Positions 53,393 to 61,036 of a stretch of 64,000 nucleotides of DNA are shown here, piece by piece. The stretch comes from ZC4RG30 sp035556135 (GTDB lineage Bacteria > Pseudomonadota > Gammaproteobacteria > Steroidobacterales > Steroidobacteraceae): assembly GCA_035556135.1 (NCBI GenBank), contig DATMFO010000003.1, positions 1,550,001 to 1,614,000 of the forward strand, given 5' to 3'. The translations under genes and the position numbers were made by a program. The notes under the pieces are model-generated. The model made no database searches. It was not told the DNA's origin and saw only the letters and a program-made list of their open reading frames with translations. The stretch's first letter is position 1, and every line of letters starts with the position of its first letter.

Positions 53393-53911
53393 ATGAGTGA
53401 AAAGCAGACGGTGTTCGATGGCACCGTGATCCGCGTCAATGTCGAGCAGGTGGCGCTGCCCAATGGCACCACCGCGCGCTACGAGATCGTGCACCACCCG
53501 GGCGGCGCGGCAGTGGTGGCGGTGGACGGGCAGCAGCGGGTCTGCCTGCTGCGCCAGTTCCGCCCGGCGGGCGGCGGCTGGGTGTGGGAACTGCCCGCAG
53601 GGCGCCTGGAGCCCGGGGAACCGCCGCAATCAACTGCGCAACGCGAACTCCAGGAAGAAGCGGGCTGCGCGGCGACGCAGTGGGAGTCGCTGGGAAGCGT
53701 CCTTTCGTCACCCGGCGTGCTGGCGGAGACCATCCACCTGTACCTGGCGCGGGGCCTTGAGCACGGCGCCCCAAGCCATGAGCAGCACGAAGTCATCGAG
53801 GTACACTGGCTGCCGCTGGTTGACGCGGCGCGGCAGGCCGCCAGCGGCGAGCTGCGGGATGCCAAAACTGTGATCGGCCTCCTGCGCGCCCTGAACCACA
53901 TGTCACAATGA
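53393..53911 (+). CDS. NUDIX hydrolase, ADP-ribose pyrophosphatase-like
   Basis: This 172-aa protein has a complete NUDIX box beginning GRLEPGEPPQ and ending RELQEEAGC, and an upstream strand VCLLRQFRPAGGGWVWELPAG typical of ADP-ribose pyrophosphatases. Substrate specificity is not established. The next gene is 33 nt downstream. Confidence 0.85.
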   Translation: MSEKQTVFDGTVIRVNVEQVALPNGTTARYEIVHHPGGAAVVAVDGQQRVCLLRQFRPAGGGWVWELPAGRLEPGEPPQSTAQRELQEEAGCAATQWESLGSVLSSPGVLAETIHLYLARGLEHGAPSHEQHEVIEVHWLPLVDAARQAASGELRDAKTVIGLLRALNHMSQ

Positions 53912-53944
53912 CCTGAAGTTGGTGAGGACTAGTATCTTCTGGCG

Positions 53945-54265
53945 ATGATGGGCAGGAAAGACGACAACTTCTCGATACATGTGCCGGAGGATGAATCCGA
54001 AAGGCAGATGCCGGATCACCTGGAGATCGTCGAGACGGGTCCCGGCGGCAAGCCGAAGAAACGCCTGCAGGGCGGCGCCTACGATCCATACCAGAAGCAG
54101 GACCCGGGCAGCCCCGGTGATACCGCCCGCATCCGCCGGCCGCGCGTCGACCTGCGCAAGCTCTCCGAGTGGATCAAGACCACGCAGCAGGTAAAGGCCC
54201 TGCGCGAGGAAGACCTGCTCGAAGCGGCGCGTGGCGCACCCAAGGCAGACAAGCCCAGCAAATAG
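53945..54265 (+). CDS. Hypothetical small charged protein
   Basis: This 106-aa protein is rich in Asp/Glu/Lys/Arg, with a poly-charged middle (GGKPKKRLQGGAYDPYQK) and the helix-rich C-terminal half RVDLRKLSEWIKTTQQVKAL. I recognise no domain. It ends one base before lptF, which is convergent. It may be co-transcribed with the NUDIX gene. Confidence 0.55.
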   Translation: MMGRKDDNFSIHVPEDESERQMPDHLEIVETGPGGKPKKRLQGGAYDPYQKQDPGSPGDTARIRRPRVDLRKLSEWIKTTQQVKALREEDLLEAARGAPKADKPSK

Positions 54266-54266
54266 C

Positions 54267-55397
54267 TCAGCTGCCGGCGCCGGAAACGCGCCAGCGCGAC
54301 ACCGCTGCGCCCAGGCGCGGCAGGCCCAGGATGGCCAGGGCCAGCGCTATCACCAGCGCGTGGGCCCACCACAATCCCAGCAACGGGTTGGTCTCGCCAC
54401 GCTCCAGCAGCGTGCGGCCGCTGGTGAGGAGTCCCGCTTGCACCGCAAACAGCAGCACCGCCAGCGGCACACGCGCGTGGCGCCCCTGTCGCGGCCGCAG
54501 TCGCGCCAGCGGTACGGCAAGCAGTCCCAGCAGCAGCACGCTGGCCACCCAGCCGATGCGCCAGTGCAGTTCAGCCGTGTAACGCGGGTCGGCTGAAGCC
54601 AGCAAGGTGTGGTTTGCCAGTCCATCCACGCGTGGCCGGCCTGGCAGCCGTGCGCGGGGCACCGGCAGGCGGACCACTTGCTCGCGGAAGCTGGTGAGGC
54701 GCCAGTCCAGCGCGCCGGGTGATCCTTCATAACCCTGGCCATCGAAGAGATTCACCAGGATGGCTTCGCCTTCCGGATCGACGCTATAGCGGGCACGTTC
54801 GGCCAGCACCACCTGCAGGCGCGGGGTGCCGCCGGCAGCAGCGGGCAGTTCACGCTGGATGAAGACATCGCGCAGCGTGCCGTCTGCGTCGCTGGCGCGG
54901 AAGTGCAGCGTGATGCCCTCGCCCACCGCCCGGAAGCTCCCCGGCTCCAGACCGCGAGTCGCGGCCGTGCGCAATGCCGCCAGGCGCAGCGCTGCAGCCT
55001 CCCGTGCTGCTGCGGGGGCATCGATAAAGGCGATCCAGCCGGCGAGCACCGCCACCGGCAGCACTACTGCGCCGGCTGCCAGGTAGAGCACGGTGCGCGG
55101 CACGCCTGAGGCCTGTGCCGCGGTGATCTCACTGTCGTAATAGAGGCGCCCCAGCGCCAGCACCGCGCCCAGCAGCACGGCAAAGGGCAGGATCACGCCG
55201 AGGTTACTGCGCAGTGAAAGCAGCACCAGGCGCGGCACGGTGGCGCCGGGAATCTGGCCGTCGGCGGCCCGCCCCATCACGAAGGAGAACTGGTAGATCA
55301 GCAGCACGGCGAGCAGGATCGCGGCCACGAGCAGCACCTGGGCTGCGACCGCGCGCAGCACATGGCGGAAGAAGATGCCCCGCGCCGCCGCGCGCAT
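54267..55397 (-). CDS. LptF/LptG family permease
   Basis: This 376-aa protein belongs to the YjgP/YjgQ family, the transmembrane subunits that extract LPS for transport. It has N-terminal helices, a large periplasmic loop with RYTAELHWRIGWVASVLLLG marking the start of the second helical set, and the LSLRSNLGVILPFAVLLGAVLALGRLYYDSEI region. LptF usually forms an operon with LptG; here no partner is next to it, and the gene is the last of the ttcA operon. It may be LptF itself with LptG elsewhere, or a paralogue. Confidence 0.82.
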   Translation of the reverse strand: MRAAARGIFFRHVLRAVAAQVLLVAAILLAVLLIYQFSFVMGRAADGQIPGATVPRLVLLSLRSNLGVILPFAVLLGAVLALGRLYYDSEITAAQASGVPRTVLYLAAGAVVLPVAVLAGWIAFIDAPAAAREAAALRLAALRTAATRGLEPGSFRAVGEGITLHFRASDADGTLRDVFIQRELPAAAGGTPRLQVVLAERARYSVDPEGEAILVNLFDGQGYEGSPGALDWRLTSFREQVVRLPVPRARLPGRPRVDGLANHTLLASADPRYTAELHWRIGWVASVLLLGLLAVPLARLRPRQGRHARVPLAVLLFAVQAGLLTSGRTLLERGETNPLLGLWWAHALVIALALAILGLPRLGAAVSRWRVSGAGS

Positions 55398-55400
55398 GCC

Positions 55401-56042
55401 CTACCAGGGCGCGTCGGCGCGACGCGCGTAGCGCAACCAGGGGTCGGCCCGCCCCGGTACCGCCACGCCCGCGGCATCGCGCTGCAGTTCGTACAGGGCG
55501 ATGCCATCGGCATCCAGTTCCAGGCGCTGCTCCACACGCAGCGTCTCGCCCGTGCCCGGCGCGGAGATGCGGCAACCCGTGCTGCCCGCGCCGGTGAATC
55601 CGCTGCCGCTGCGCGTGACCAGCACGTCGCAGCCCAGGCGCGGCCGCACGTCCTGCGCCAGCATGCTCTTGAACAGGTCGCGGTTCAGGTGGCCGTCACG
55701 CCAGCGCGACGCCTCCACCAGGTCGGCGGTGGACAGCAGGGCCCGCTCACCGTCCCCGGACGGCCGCAGCACCAGCAGGTATTGCGCGAACACGCGGCGC
55801 GGGTCGTCCGCGGCCATCTCCTGCACGTAGAACACGTATTTGCCCACCTGCGCGGCCTGCACGGGCGCGATCACCAGGTGCAGGGCCGGATGGCCGCCAA
55901 CGCTGCGCGACTGCGCCAGGTTGTCGTAGCTGCCCGGCAGCATCGCCGCCAGTTGCGTGGCGAATACCTCCTGGCGCTCTGGTTGCGAGGCGCAGGCCGC
56001 CACCAACAGCAATCCCGCCCAACACCACTTTTTAACCACCAT
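55401..56042 (-). CDS. CpcT/CpeT-like lipoprotein
   Basis: This 213-aa protein has a signal peptide with lipobox LVAAC, and a domain beginning FATQLAAMLPGSYDNLAQSRS that resembles the CpcT/CpeT (DUF1001) family. Those proteins attach bilins to phycobiliproteins in cyanobacteria; in this non-phototroph context the fold is probably reused. It overlaps the ATP-grasp gene by 11 nt and is followed by LptF. Confidence 0.65.
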   Translation of the reverse strand: MVVKKWCWAGLLLVAACASQPERQEVFATQLAAMLPGSYDNLAQSRSVGGHPALHLVIAPVQAAQVGKYVFYVQEMAADDPRRVFAQYLLVLRPSGDGERALLSTADLVEASRWRDGHLNRDLFKSMLAQDVRPRLGCDVLVTRSGSGFTGAGSTGCRISAPGTGETLRVEQRLELDADGIALYELQRDAAGVAVPGRADPWLRYARRADAPW

Positions 56043-57069
56043 AGACCACCCGCCACTGTGCCGGATAAGTGAGACCGAGCTTGACGATTGAATCGAGCAG
56101 CGCGGGATAGTCGCGCCCCGCGGCGGCCGCGGCGCAGGCGAAATCCTCCTCGCGGGCCAGGTGCGGATTCGCATTGGCCTCCAGCGCATACAGGCTGCCA
56201 TCCGCGCGCATGCGGAAGTCCATGCGCGCATATCCGGTGAGGCCGAGCGCGCGATAGATGCGCCGCGACAGCTGGTCGAGCTTGGCCTGCACGCCGGCCG
56301 GCAGGTCGCGTGCCGGGGCGCTGTCGATGCCGTAGCGGGCACGGTACTTGGCGTCCCACTTCACCTTGCGCGTGGCGATGGCGCTGCCCTTGTCGCCCAT
56401 GCTGCCGAAGTTCAGCTCCCACACCGGGAAGGTGGTGATGCGCTGGTTGCCCATCACCCCGACGTACAGTTCGCGGCCCTCGATGTATTCCTCCACCAGC
56501 GCGTCGGACTTGTGCTGGTCGATCACGAACTCCACGCGCTCTTTCAGCTGCTCGGCATTGGTCACCACCGAGGCCTGGGCAATGCCCTGGGAGGCATCAT
56601 CGGTGCTGGACTTCACGAACAGCGGATAACGCATGCGCCGCGGGATCTTCACCCTGAGCTCGCGGCGGAACACCTGGAACAGGGGCGTGGGGATGCGGTG
56701 CCAGGCGAACACCTGCTTGCAAAGGGCCTTGTCGCGCGAGAGCAGCAGGCCGCGCGGATTGCAGCCGGTGTAGGGCTGGCGCAGCATCTCGAGGAATGCC
56801 ACCACGTGCTGGTCGTAGCTGACGATGCCGTCGAACTCCTCCAGCAGGTTGAAGACCACATCAGGCTGCCATTCGGCGATGGTGGCGCGCAGCTCGGTGA
56901 TGGTGTCGAGCACGCCCAGCGCGCGCACCTCGTGGCCGGAGGCCTTCAGCGTCTGGATGACGTCGAACTCGGTGCGCCACTCGCCGACGGCCTTGGGATC
57001 CTGACCGTCGAGGGAATCAGGCGGCATCAGGCTCGGGTGGAGCACCACCAGTACGCGCGATCGCTTCAT
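56032..57069 (-). CDS. ATP-grasp ligase (D-Ala-D-Ala ligase-like)
   Basis: This 345-aa protein has the ATP-grasp fold: KASGHEVRALGVLD in the N-terminal domain, GCNPRGLLLSRDKAL, KSSTDDASQGIAQ in the ATP lid and a metal-binding ARMDFRMRADGSLYALEANANP segment. It resembles D-Ala-D-Ala ligases and RimK-like enzymes that join an amine to a carboxylate. Substrate is unknown. It is ATGA-coupled to the zinc peptidase gene, suggesting synthesis and cleavage of the same bond. Confidence 0.83.
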   Translation of the reverse strand: MKRSRVLVVLHPSLMPPDSLDGQDPKAVGEWRTEFDVIQTLKASGHEVRALGVLDTITELRATIAEWQPDVVFNLLEEFDGIVSYDQHVVAFLEMLRQPYTGCNPRGLLLSRDKALCKQVFAWHRIPTPLFQVFRRELRVKIPRRMRYPLFVKSSTDDASQGIAQASVVTNAEQLKERVEFVIDQHKSDALVEEYIEGRELYVGVMGNQRITTFPVWELNFGSMGDKGSAIATRKVKWDAKYRARYGIDSAPARDLPAGVQAKLDQLSRRIYRALGLTGYARMDFRMRADGSLYALEANANPHLAREEDFACAAAAAGRDYPALLDSIVKLGLTYPAQWRVVYGG

Positions 57070-58097
57070 AGGTTCAGTTGTGGACGCTCCCTTTCGCCGA
57101 ACAGCCGCGCCATGCTGCCGAGCAGCCAGCGCGCATGCGGCATCGCGTCCCGCTGCGATCCCCTGAGGTAAAGGTCCATATTATCCGCACGTTCGATGGC
57201 GATGCGCAGAACCTGCTGCAGATTGTAGGCTTCGTCCGCGCCGCAACTGCCGGCGAGCAGCTCGCGCTTGTGCGCGCGCAGGAAGGTAGCCGCCCGCGTC
57301 AGGCCGGCGCGCGGCGGGCGCCGCGTGAACACACGCAGCAGCAGCGTGTCGGAGGCTTCGCTGCACCAGTCGGTCTGGCGCGCGAGCTTCTCGCGGTAGT
57401 GCTCGGCCAGCGTGCGGGGGTTCCTGCCCAGGGGTTCGATGTGGGCGCGGCTGGTGACCCGCGGCGGTTCGGTGGCGAGCTGGCGCATGAGCTCGTCCAC
57501 GTAGCGCAGCTTCTCCCACGCCGGCCAGCTGGCATAGCTGCGCCGCCAGTCGGAGTTCGGTTTCAGCCACACGGCGAAGGTCTCGGCGAAATCCTCGGTG
57601 GGATGCGCCTGCGCGTACCAGTCGCCAAGGTGCTGCACGAAGCGCCGGCTGCCGGGGCGCGCGCGGTAGGAGTCGGGATACCGCAGCGAGGCGGGTCCGA
57701 ACAGCGCACGCCAGCGGGCACGGCGCCTGAGCCTGTAGGCAGTGTCGATGGCATGGCCCACCTCGTGGCGCAGGATGCGCATCATCCACTTCTGGTTGCC
57801 GCCCTCCACCTGCCGCATCATGCGCCGCTCCAGCCGCATCAGCCGCGGGTGCGCCAGGTAGAACGGCACGGCAACGCCGGGCACACCGTCAGGCGAGAAC
57901 CATTCCTCCGCCAGCCACATGTGCGGCCGGAAGCCCAGGCCCCGCCGCGCCAGCTCGTCGTGCACGCGGTTCAGGCGCCGCTCCAGCGATGTGCCACGCA
58001 GCTTCAGGCCCAGGTCGCTGAATCGCACCTGCAGCAGTTCGGTGTCGGACAGGCGCGACCAGTGCGCCCCGCCGCGCAGCTCACGCGTCCTGGGCAT
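57066..58097 (-). CDS. Putative zinc metallopeptidase
   Basis: This 343-aa protein has a zincin motif HEVGHAID at residues 111-118 and a downstream Glu (HPTEDFAETFA, around 166-176) that could be the third ligand. It is rich in Arg and Trp. A family of putative zinc-binding metallopeptidases with this pattern exists in gammaproteobacteria without known substrate. ATG 58097 lies in the end of the PTP gene (17-nt overlap). It is coupled to the ATP-grasp ligase. Confidence 0.75.
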   Translation of the reverse strand: MPRTRELRGGAHWSRLSDTELLQVRFSDLGLKLRGTSLERRLNRVHDELARRGLGFRPHMWLAEEWFSPDGVPGVAVPFYLAHPRLMRLERRMMRQVEGGNQKWMMRILRHEVGHAIDTAYRLRRRARWRALFGPASLRYPDSYRARPGSRRFVQHLGDWYAQAHPTEDFAETFAVWLKPNSDWRRSYASWPAWEKLRYVDELMRQLATEPPRVTSRAHIEPLGRNPRTLAEHYREKLARQTDWCSEASDTLLLRVFTRRPPRAGLTRAATFLRAHKRELLAGSCGADEAYNLQQVLRIAIERADNMDLYLRGSQRDAMPHARWLLGSMARLFGERERPQLNL

Positions 58098-58611
58098 GCA
58101 CCGGTTCCACGATCCAGTCGAGGATGTAGCGCTCCTGTGCCTCGGTCTCCGGCACATGCGGCCAGACGCCCGAGCGCGCGTTGTGCTGCCAGAGGCGGTT
58201 CAGCTCGGTGAGTGCCTGCTCCGGCGTCTGTCCGCATTCGCGCAGGTAGCAGCCGATGGTCATGCCGGTGCGGCCGAAGCCGGCGCGACAGTGCACGTAC
58301 ACCGCGCCCTCTCCCGACAGCTCCCGCACCAGCACCCGCTGGATGCGCCGCATGTCCGCGGGCCTGGCCGGCACCGAGTGGTCTGGAATGGACAGCCGAT
58401 GCACCCTGGCCTCGGGGGGCAGGAAGCCCGCGTAGTCGGGCATCTCTCCTGCGTGCGTGAGGTCGATGAACGTGCGCACGCCGGCAGCCAGCAGCAGCTG
58501 CACGCGACGGCTGCGCCCGGCCTCGCTGCCGGCGCAGGGGTGCTCGCCAGCCAGCAGCCGGCCGCGCTCCACCCAGTAGCTGTTGGCCAGCGGGGGCGGC
58601 GGCATCCTCAT
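58081..58611 (-). CDS. Tyrosine/dual-specificity phosphatase-like protein
   Basis: This 176-aa protein has the phosphatase loop VHCRAGFGRTG, with Cys108 and Arg114, and a likely general acid Asp77 in IPDHSVP. The overall size matches the small dual-specificity phosphatases. Bacterial relatives act on proteins, lipids or RNA ends. It is ATGA-coupled to ttcA. A possible ATG at 58605 would remove two residues. Confidence 0.82.
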   Translation of the reverse strand: MRMPPPPLANSYWVERGRLLAGEHPCAGSEAGRSRRVQLLLAAGVRTFIDLTHAGEMPDYAGFLPPEARVHRLSIPDHSVPARPADMRRIQRVLVRELSGEGAVYVHCRAGFGRTGMTIGCYLRECGQTPEQALTELNRLWQHNARSGVWPHVPETEAQERYILDWIVEPVHAQDA

Positions 58612-59444
58612 GTTGCTTCCCCGGTTGCCGGTTCGCCGGGTGCCAGCCCCCTGAAGTCAAACAGGCGCGTATCAGCCAGCGTGGAAGGCTCCACATTGCG
58701 CAGCGCGCTGAACAGGGTCTCGATGCGTCCCGGATGCTCTGCTTCCCAGGCGGCCAGCATCTTCTTCACCTGCGCGCGCTGCAGGTTCTCCTGCGAGCCG
58801 CACAGGTCGCAGGGAATGATGGGGAAGCCGCGTGCACTGGCAAAGCGTGCGATGTCGCGCTCGGGCACATACGCCAGTGGACGGATCACGATGTTGCGGC
58901 CGTCATCCGAGCGCAACTTCGGCGCCATGGCCTTCAGCTTGCCGCCATGGAAGAGGTTCAGGAACAGTGTCTCGACGATGTCGTCGCGATGGTGGCCCAG
59001 GGCGATCTTCGTCACGCCGTTTTCCGCTGCATAGCGGTACAGCGCGCCGCGGCGCAGGCGCGAGCACAGGCTGCACATGGTGCGGCCTTCGGGGATCACC
59101 CGCTTCACCACGCTGTAGGTGTCCTGCTCGATGATGTGGTAGTCCACGCCCAGCGTGGCCAGGTATTCCGGCAGCACATGCGCGGGAAAACCCGGCTGCT
59201 TCTGGTCCAGGTTCACCGCCACCAGCGAGAACTCCACCGGCGCGCTGCGCTGCAGGGACAGCAGCATGTCGAGCAGGGTCCAGGAATCCTTGCCGCCCGA
59301 GAGGCACACCATCACGCGGTCGCCCGCGCCGATCATGGCGTAATCCTCGATGGCCTTGCCCACCAGGCCGCGGATCTGCGCTGCCAGGCGACGCTTGGTC
59401 GAAGACAGGGGTGGCGGTGCGGCGACGACAGCTTCGACGCTCAT
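58608..59444 (-). CDS. ttcA: tRNA 2-thiocytidine synthase TtcA
   Basis: This 278-aa enzyme puts sulfur on C32 of tRNA. The PP-loop motif SGGKDS lies at residues 49-54, the Fe-S cysteines C124 and C127 in MCSLCSRL, and a third in IPCDLC. It is coupled to the PTP-like gene downstream and to the M32 peptidase gene upstream (ATGA). Confidence 0.94.
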   Translation of the reverse strand: MSVEAVVAAPPPLSSTKRRLAAQIRGLVGKAIEDYAMIGAGDRVMVCLSGGKDSWTLLDMLLSLQRSAPVEFSLVAVNLDQKQPGFPAHVLPEYLATLGVDYHIIEQDTYSVVKRVIPEGRTMCSLCSRLRRGALYRYAAENGVTKIALGHHRDDIVETLFLNLFHGGKLKAMAPKLRSDDGRNIVIRPLAYVPERDIARFASARGFPIIPCDLCGSQENLQRAQVKKMLAAWEAEHPGRIETLFSALRNVEPSTLADTRLFDFRGLAPGEPATGEAT

Positions 59445-60943
59445 CGCGCCTCCTCCAGGTAGCGGGCTTCCAGGTAGCGCAGCGAGGCGGTGGCAGACAG
59501 CGGCCTGCCGGTGACTTCCTGCACCAGCTCCACCGGCCCCAGCCGTGCGCCGGCGGCATGCACGTTCGCCTTCAGCCAGTTGGTCACGACACCCAGCTCA
59601 CCGCGCGCGATGCGGGCGTCCAGCTCAGGCGTCTGCGCGCGCAGGCTCTCGTAAAGCTGCGCGGCGACCACCGCGCCGATGGCATAGGAAGGGAAATAGC
59701 CGAAGGCGCCATGCGCCCAGTGCACGTCCTGCAGGCAGCCCTCGGCGTCATCCGCGGGCTTCACCTCCAGGCGGTCACGCATGCCCTTGTTCCAGGCATC
59801 GGGCAGGTCGCGCACGGACAGCTTGCCTTCCAGCAGGTCCTTTTCGATGGAATAGCGCAGCAGCACATGCATGGGATAGGTGAGCTCGTCGGCGTCCACG
59901 CGGATCGCATCGCGCCGCACTTGCGTGACCAGGCGGTAGAGATTGCCCGGCGCCCACTCCGGCCCTGTGGCGCCGAAATGCTTTTCCAGCAGCGGCCGCA
60001 GCCATTCCATGAAGGGGCGGCTGCGGCAGATGATCATCTCGATGAACAGTGCCTGGCTTTCTTCCAGCGCCATGCCGCGGGCCCTGCCCACCGGCTGCGT
60101 GTGCCAGCCCTGCGGCATGCCCTGTTCATACAGCGCATGGCCGGTCTCGTGCATCGCAGCCAGCAGGCCCTTGAAGGGATCAGCCTGGTCGAAGCGCGTG
60201 GTGACGCGTATGTCGCCCGCCACGCCCTCGGTGAAGGGATGGTCGCTTTCATCCAGCCGCCCGCGCTCGAAGCTGAACCCGAAGGCCTTCATCAATTCCA
60301 CCGCCAGCGCACGCTGGCGCCCGGGCGTGAATTTTCCCGCCAGCGGCAGCGCGGGGGTCTCATGCTGGCGTTCGATGGCCTCGCGTATCAGCGACGGCAG
60401 GCGCCGCGCCAGCGCACGGAAGATGCTGTCGACCATGGCGCTGCGCATGCCGGGCGTATAACCATCCATCAGCGCATCGTAGGGAGGCAGGTCCAGCGCC
60501 TGTCCCAGCAGCGCAGCCTTGTCGCGCACCAGCTGCAGCACCTCGGTGAGCACGGGCGCGAACAGGCTGAAATCCTTCTTCTCCCGCGCCTCCGCCCAGC
60601 GCACCTCGGCCAGCGAGGTGGCGCGCGCCAGGCGCCCGATCAGCGATACCGGCGTGGCGATGGCATGGTCGCGCTGGCGGGCCATCTCGCGCAGGTTGGC
60701 GCGCTGCCATTCATCCAGCGTGCCGATGCCGGCCTGCGCGCGCTCGATCAGCCGGCTCACGCGCGGCGAAGTGAGGATGGCGTGCTGCTCGATCTCGATG
60801 GCGGCCAGTTGTTCACCGCGCACGTCGGCGCTGCCGCGCGGCATCATCACTGCGGCATCCCAGCGCAGCAGCGACAGCGCGCCAATGAAAGCGTGCAGAC
60901 GCTGCCACTCCTGTTCGAGCTGTTTGTAGGGGGTGGCGGCCAT
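59441..60943 (-). CDS. M32 family metallocarboxypeptidase
   Basis: This 500-aa protein is a carboxypeptidase Taq-like enzyme. The zinc-binding motif HETGH is at residues 265-269 and the third ligand in ALEESQALF (about Glu295). TYPMHVLLRYSIEKDLLEG and the ending RYLEARYLEEAR match the family. ATG 60943 was chosen over a TTG at 60961. It opens the seven-gene minus-strand operon ending at lptF. Confidence 0.9.
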   Translation of the reverse strand: MAATPYKQLEQEWQRLHAFIGALSLLRWDAAVMMPRGSADVRGEQLAAIEIEQHAILTSPRVSRLIERAQAGIGTLDEWQRANLREMARQRDHAIATPVSLIGRLARATSLAEVRWAEAREKKDFSLFAPVLTEVLQLVRDKAALLGQALDLPPYDALMDGYTPGMRSAMVDSIFRALARRLPSLIREAIERQHETPALPLAGKFTPGRQRALAVELMKAFGFSFERGRLDESDHPFTEGVAGDIRVTTRFDQADPFKGLLAAMHETGHALYEQGMPQGWHTQPVGRARGMALEESQALFIEMIICRSRPFMEWLRPLLEKHFGATGPEWAPGNLYRLVTQVRRDAIRVDADELTYPMHVLLRYSIEKDLLEGKLSVRDLPDAWNKGMRDRLEVKPADDAEGCLQDVHWAHGAFGYFPSYAIGAVVAAQLYESLRAQTPELDARIARGELGVVTNWLKANVHAAGARLGPVELVQEVTGRPLSATASLRYLEARYLEEAR

Positions 60944-61036
60944 CGGGGTGGCCCCGGGCAAGGGGCCGCGGGGCAGCGGCCATTCTACCGGGAGCGGCCG
61001 GGGGGTGCCCGAACCACTGCCCCGGCAGCAGTCAGG

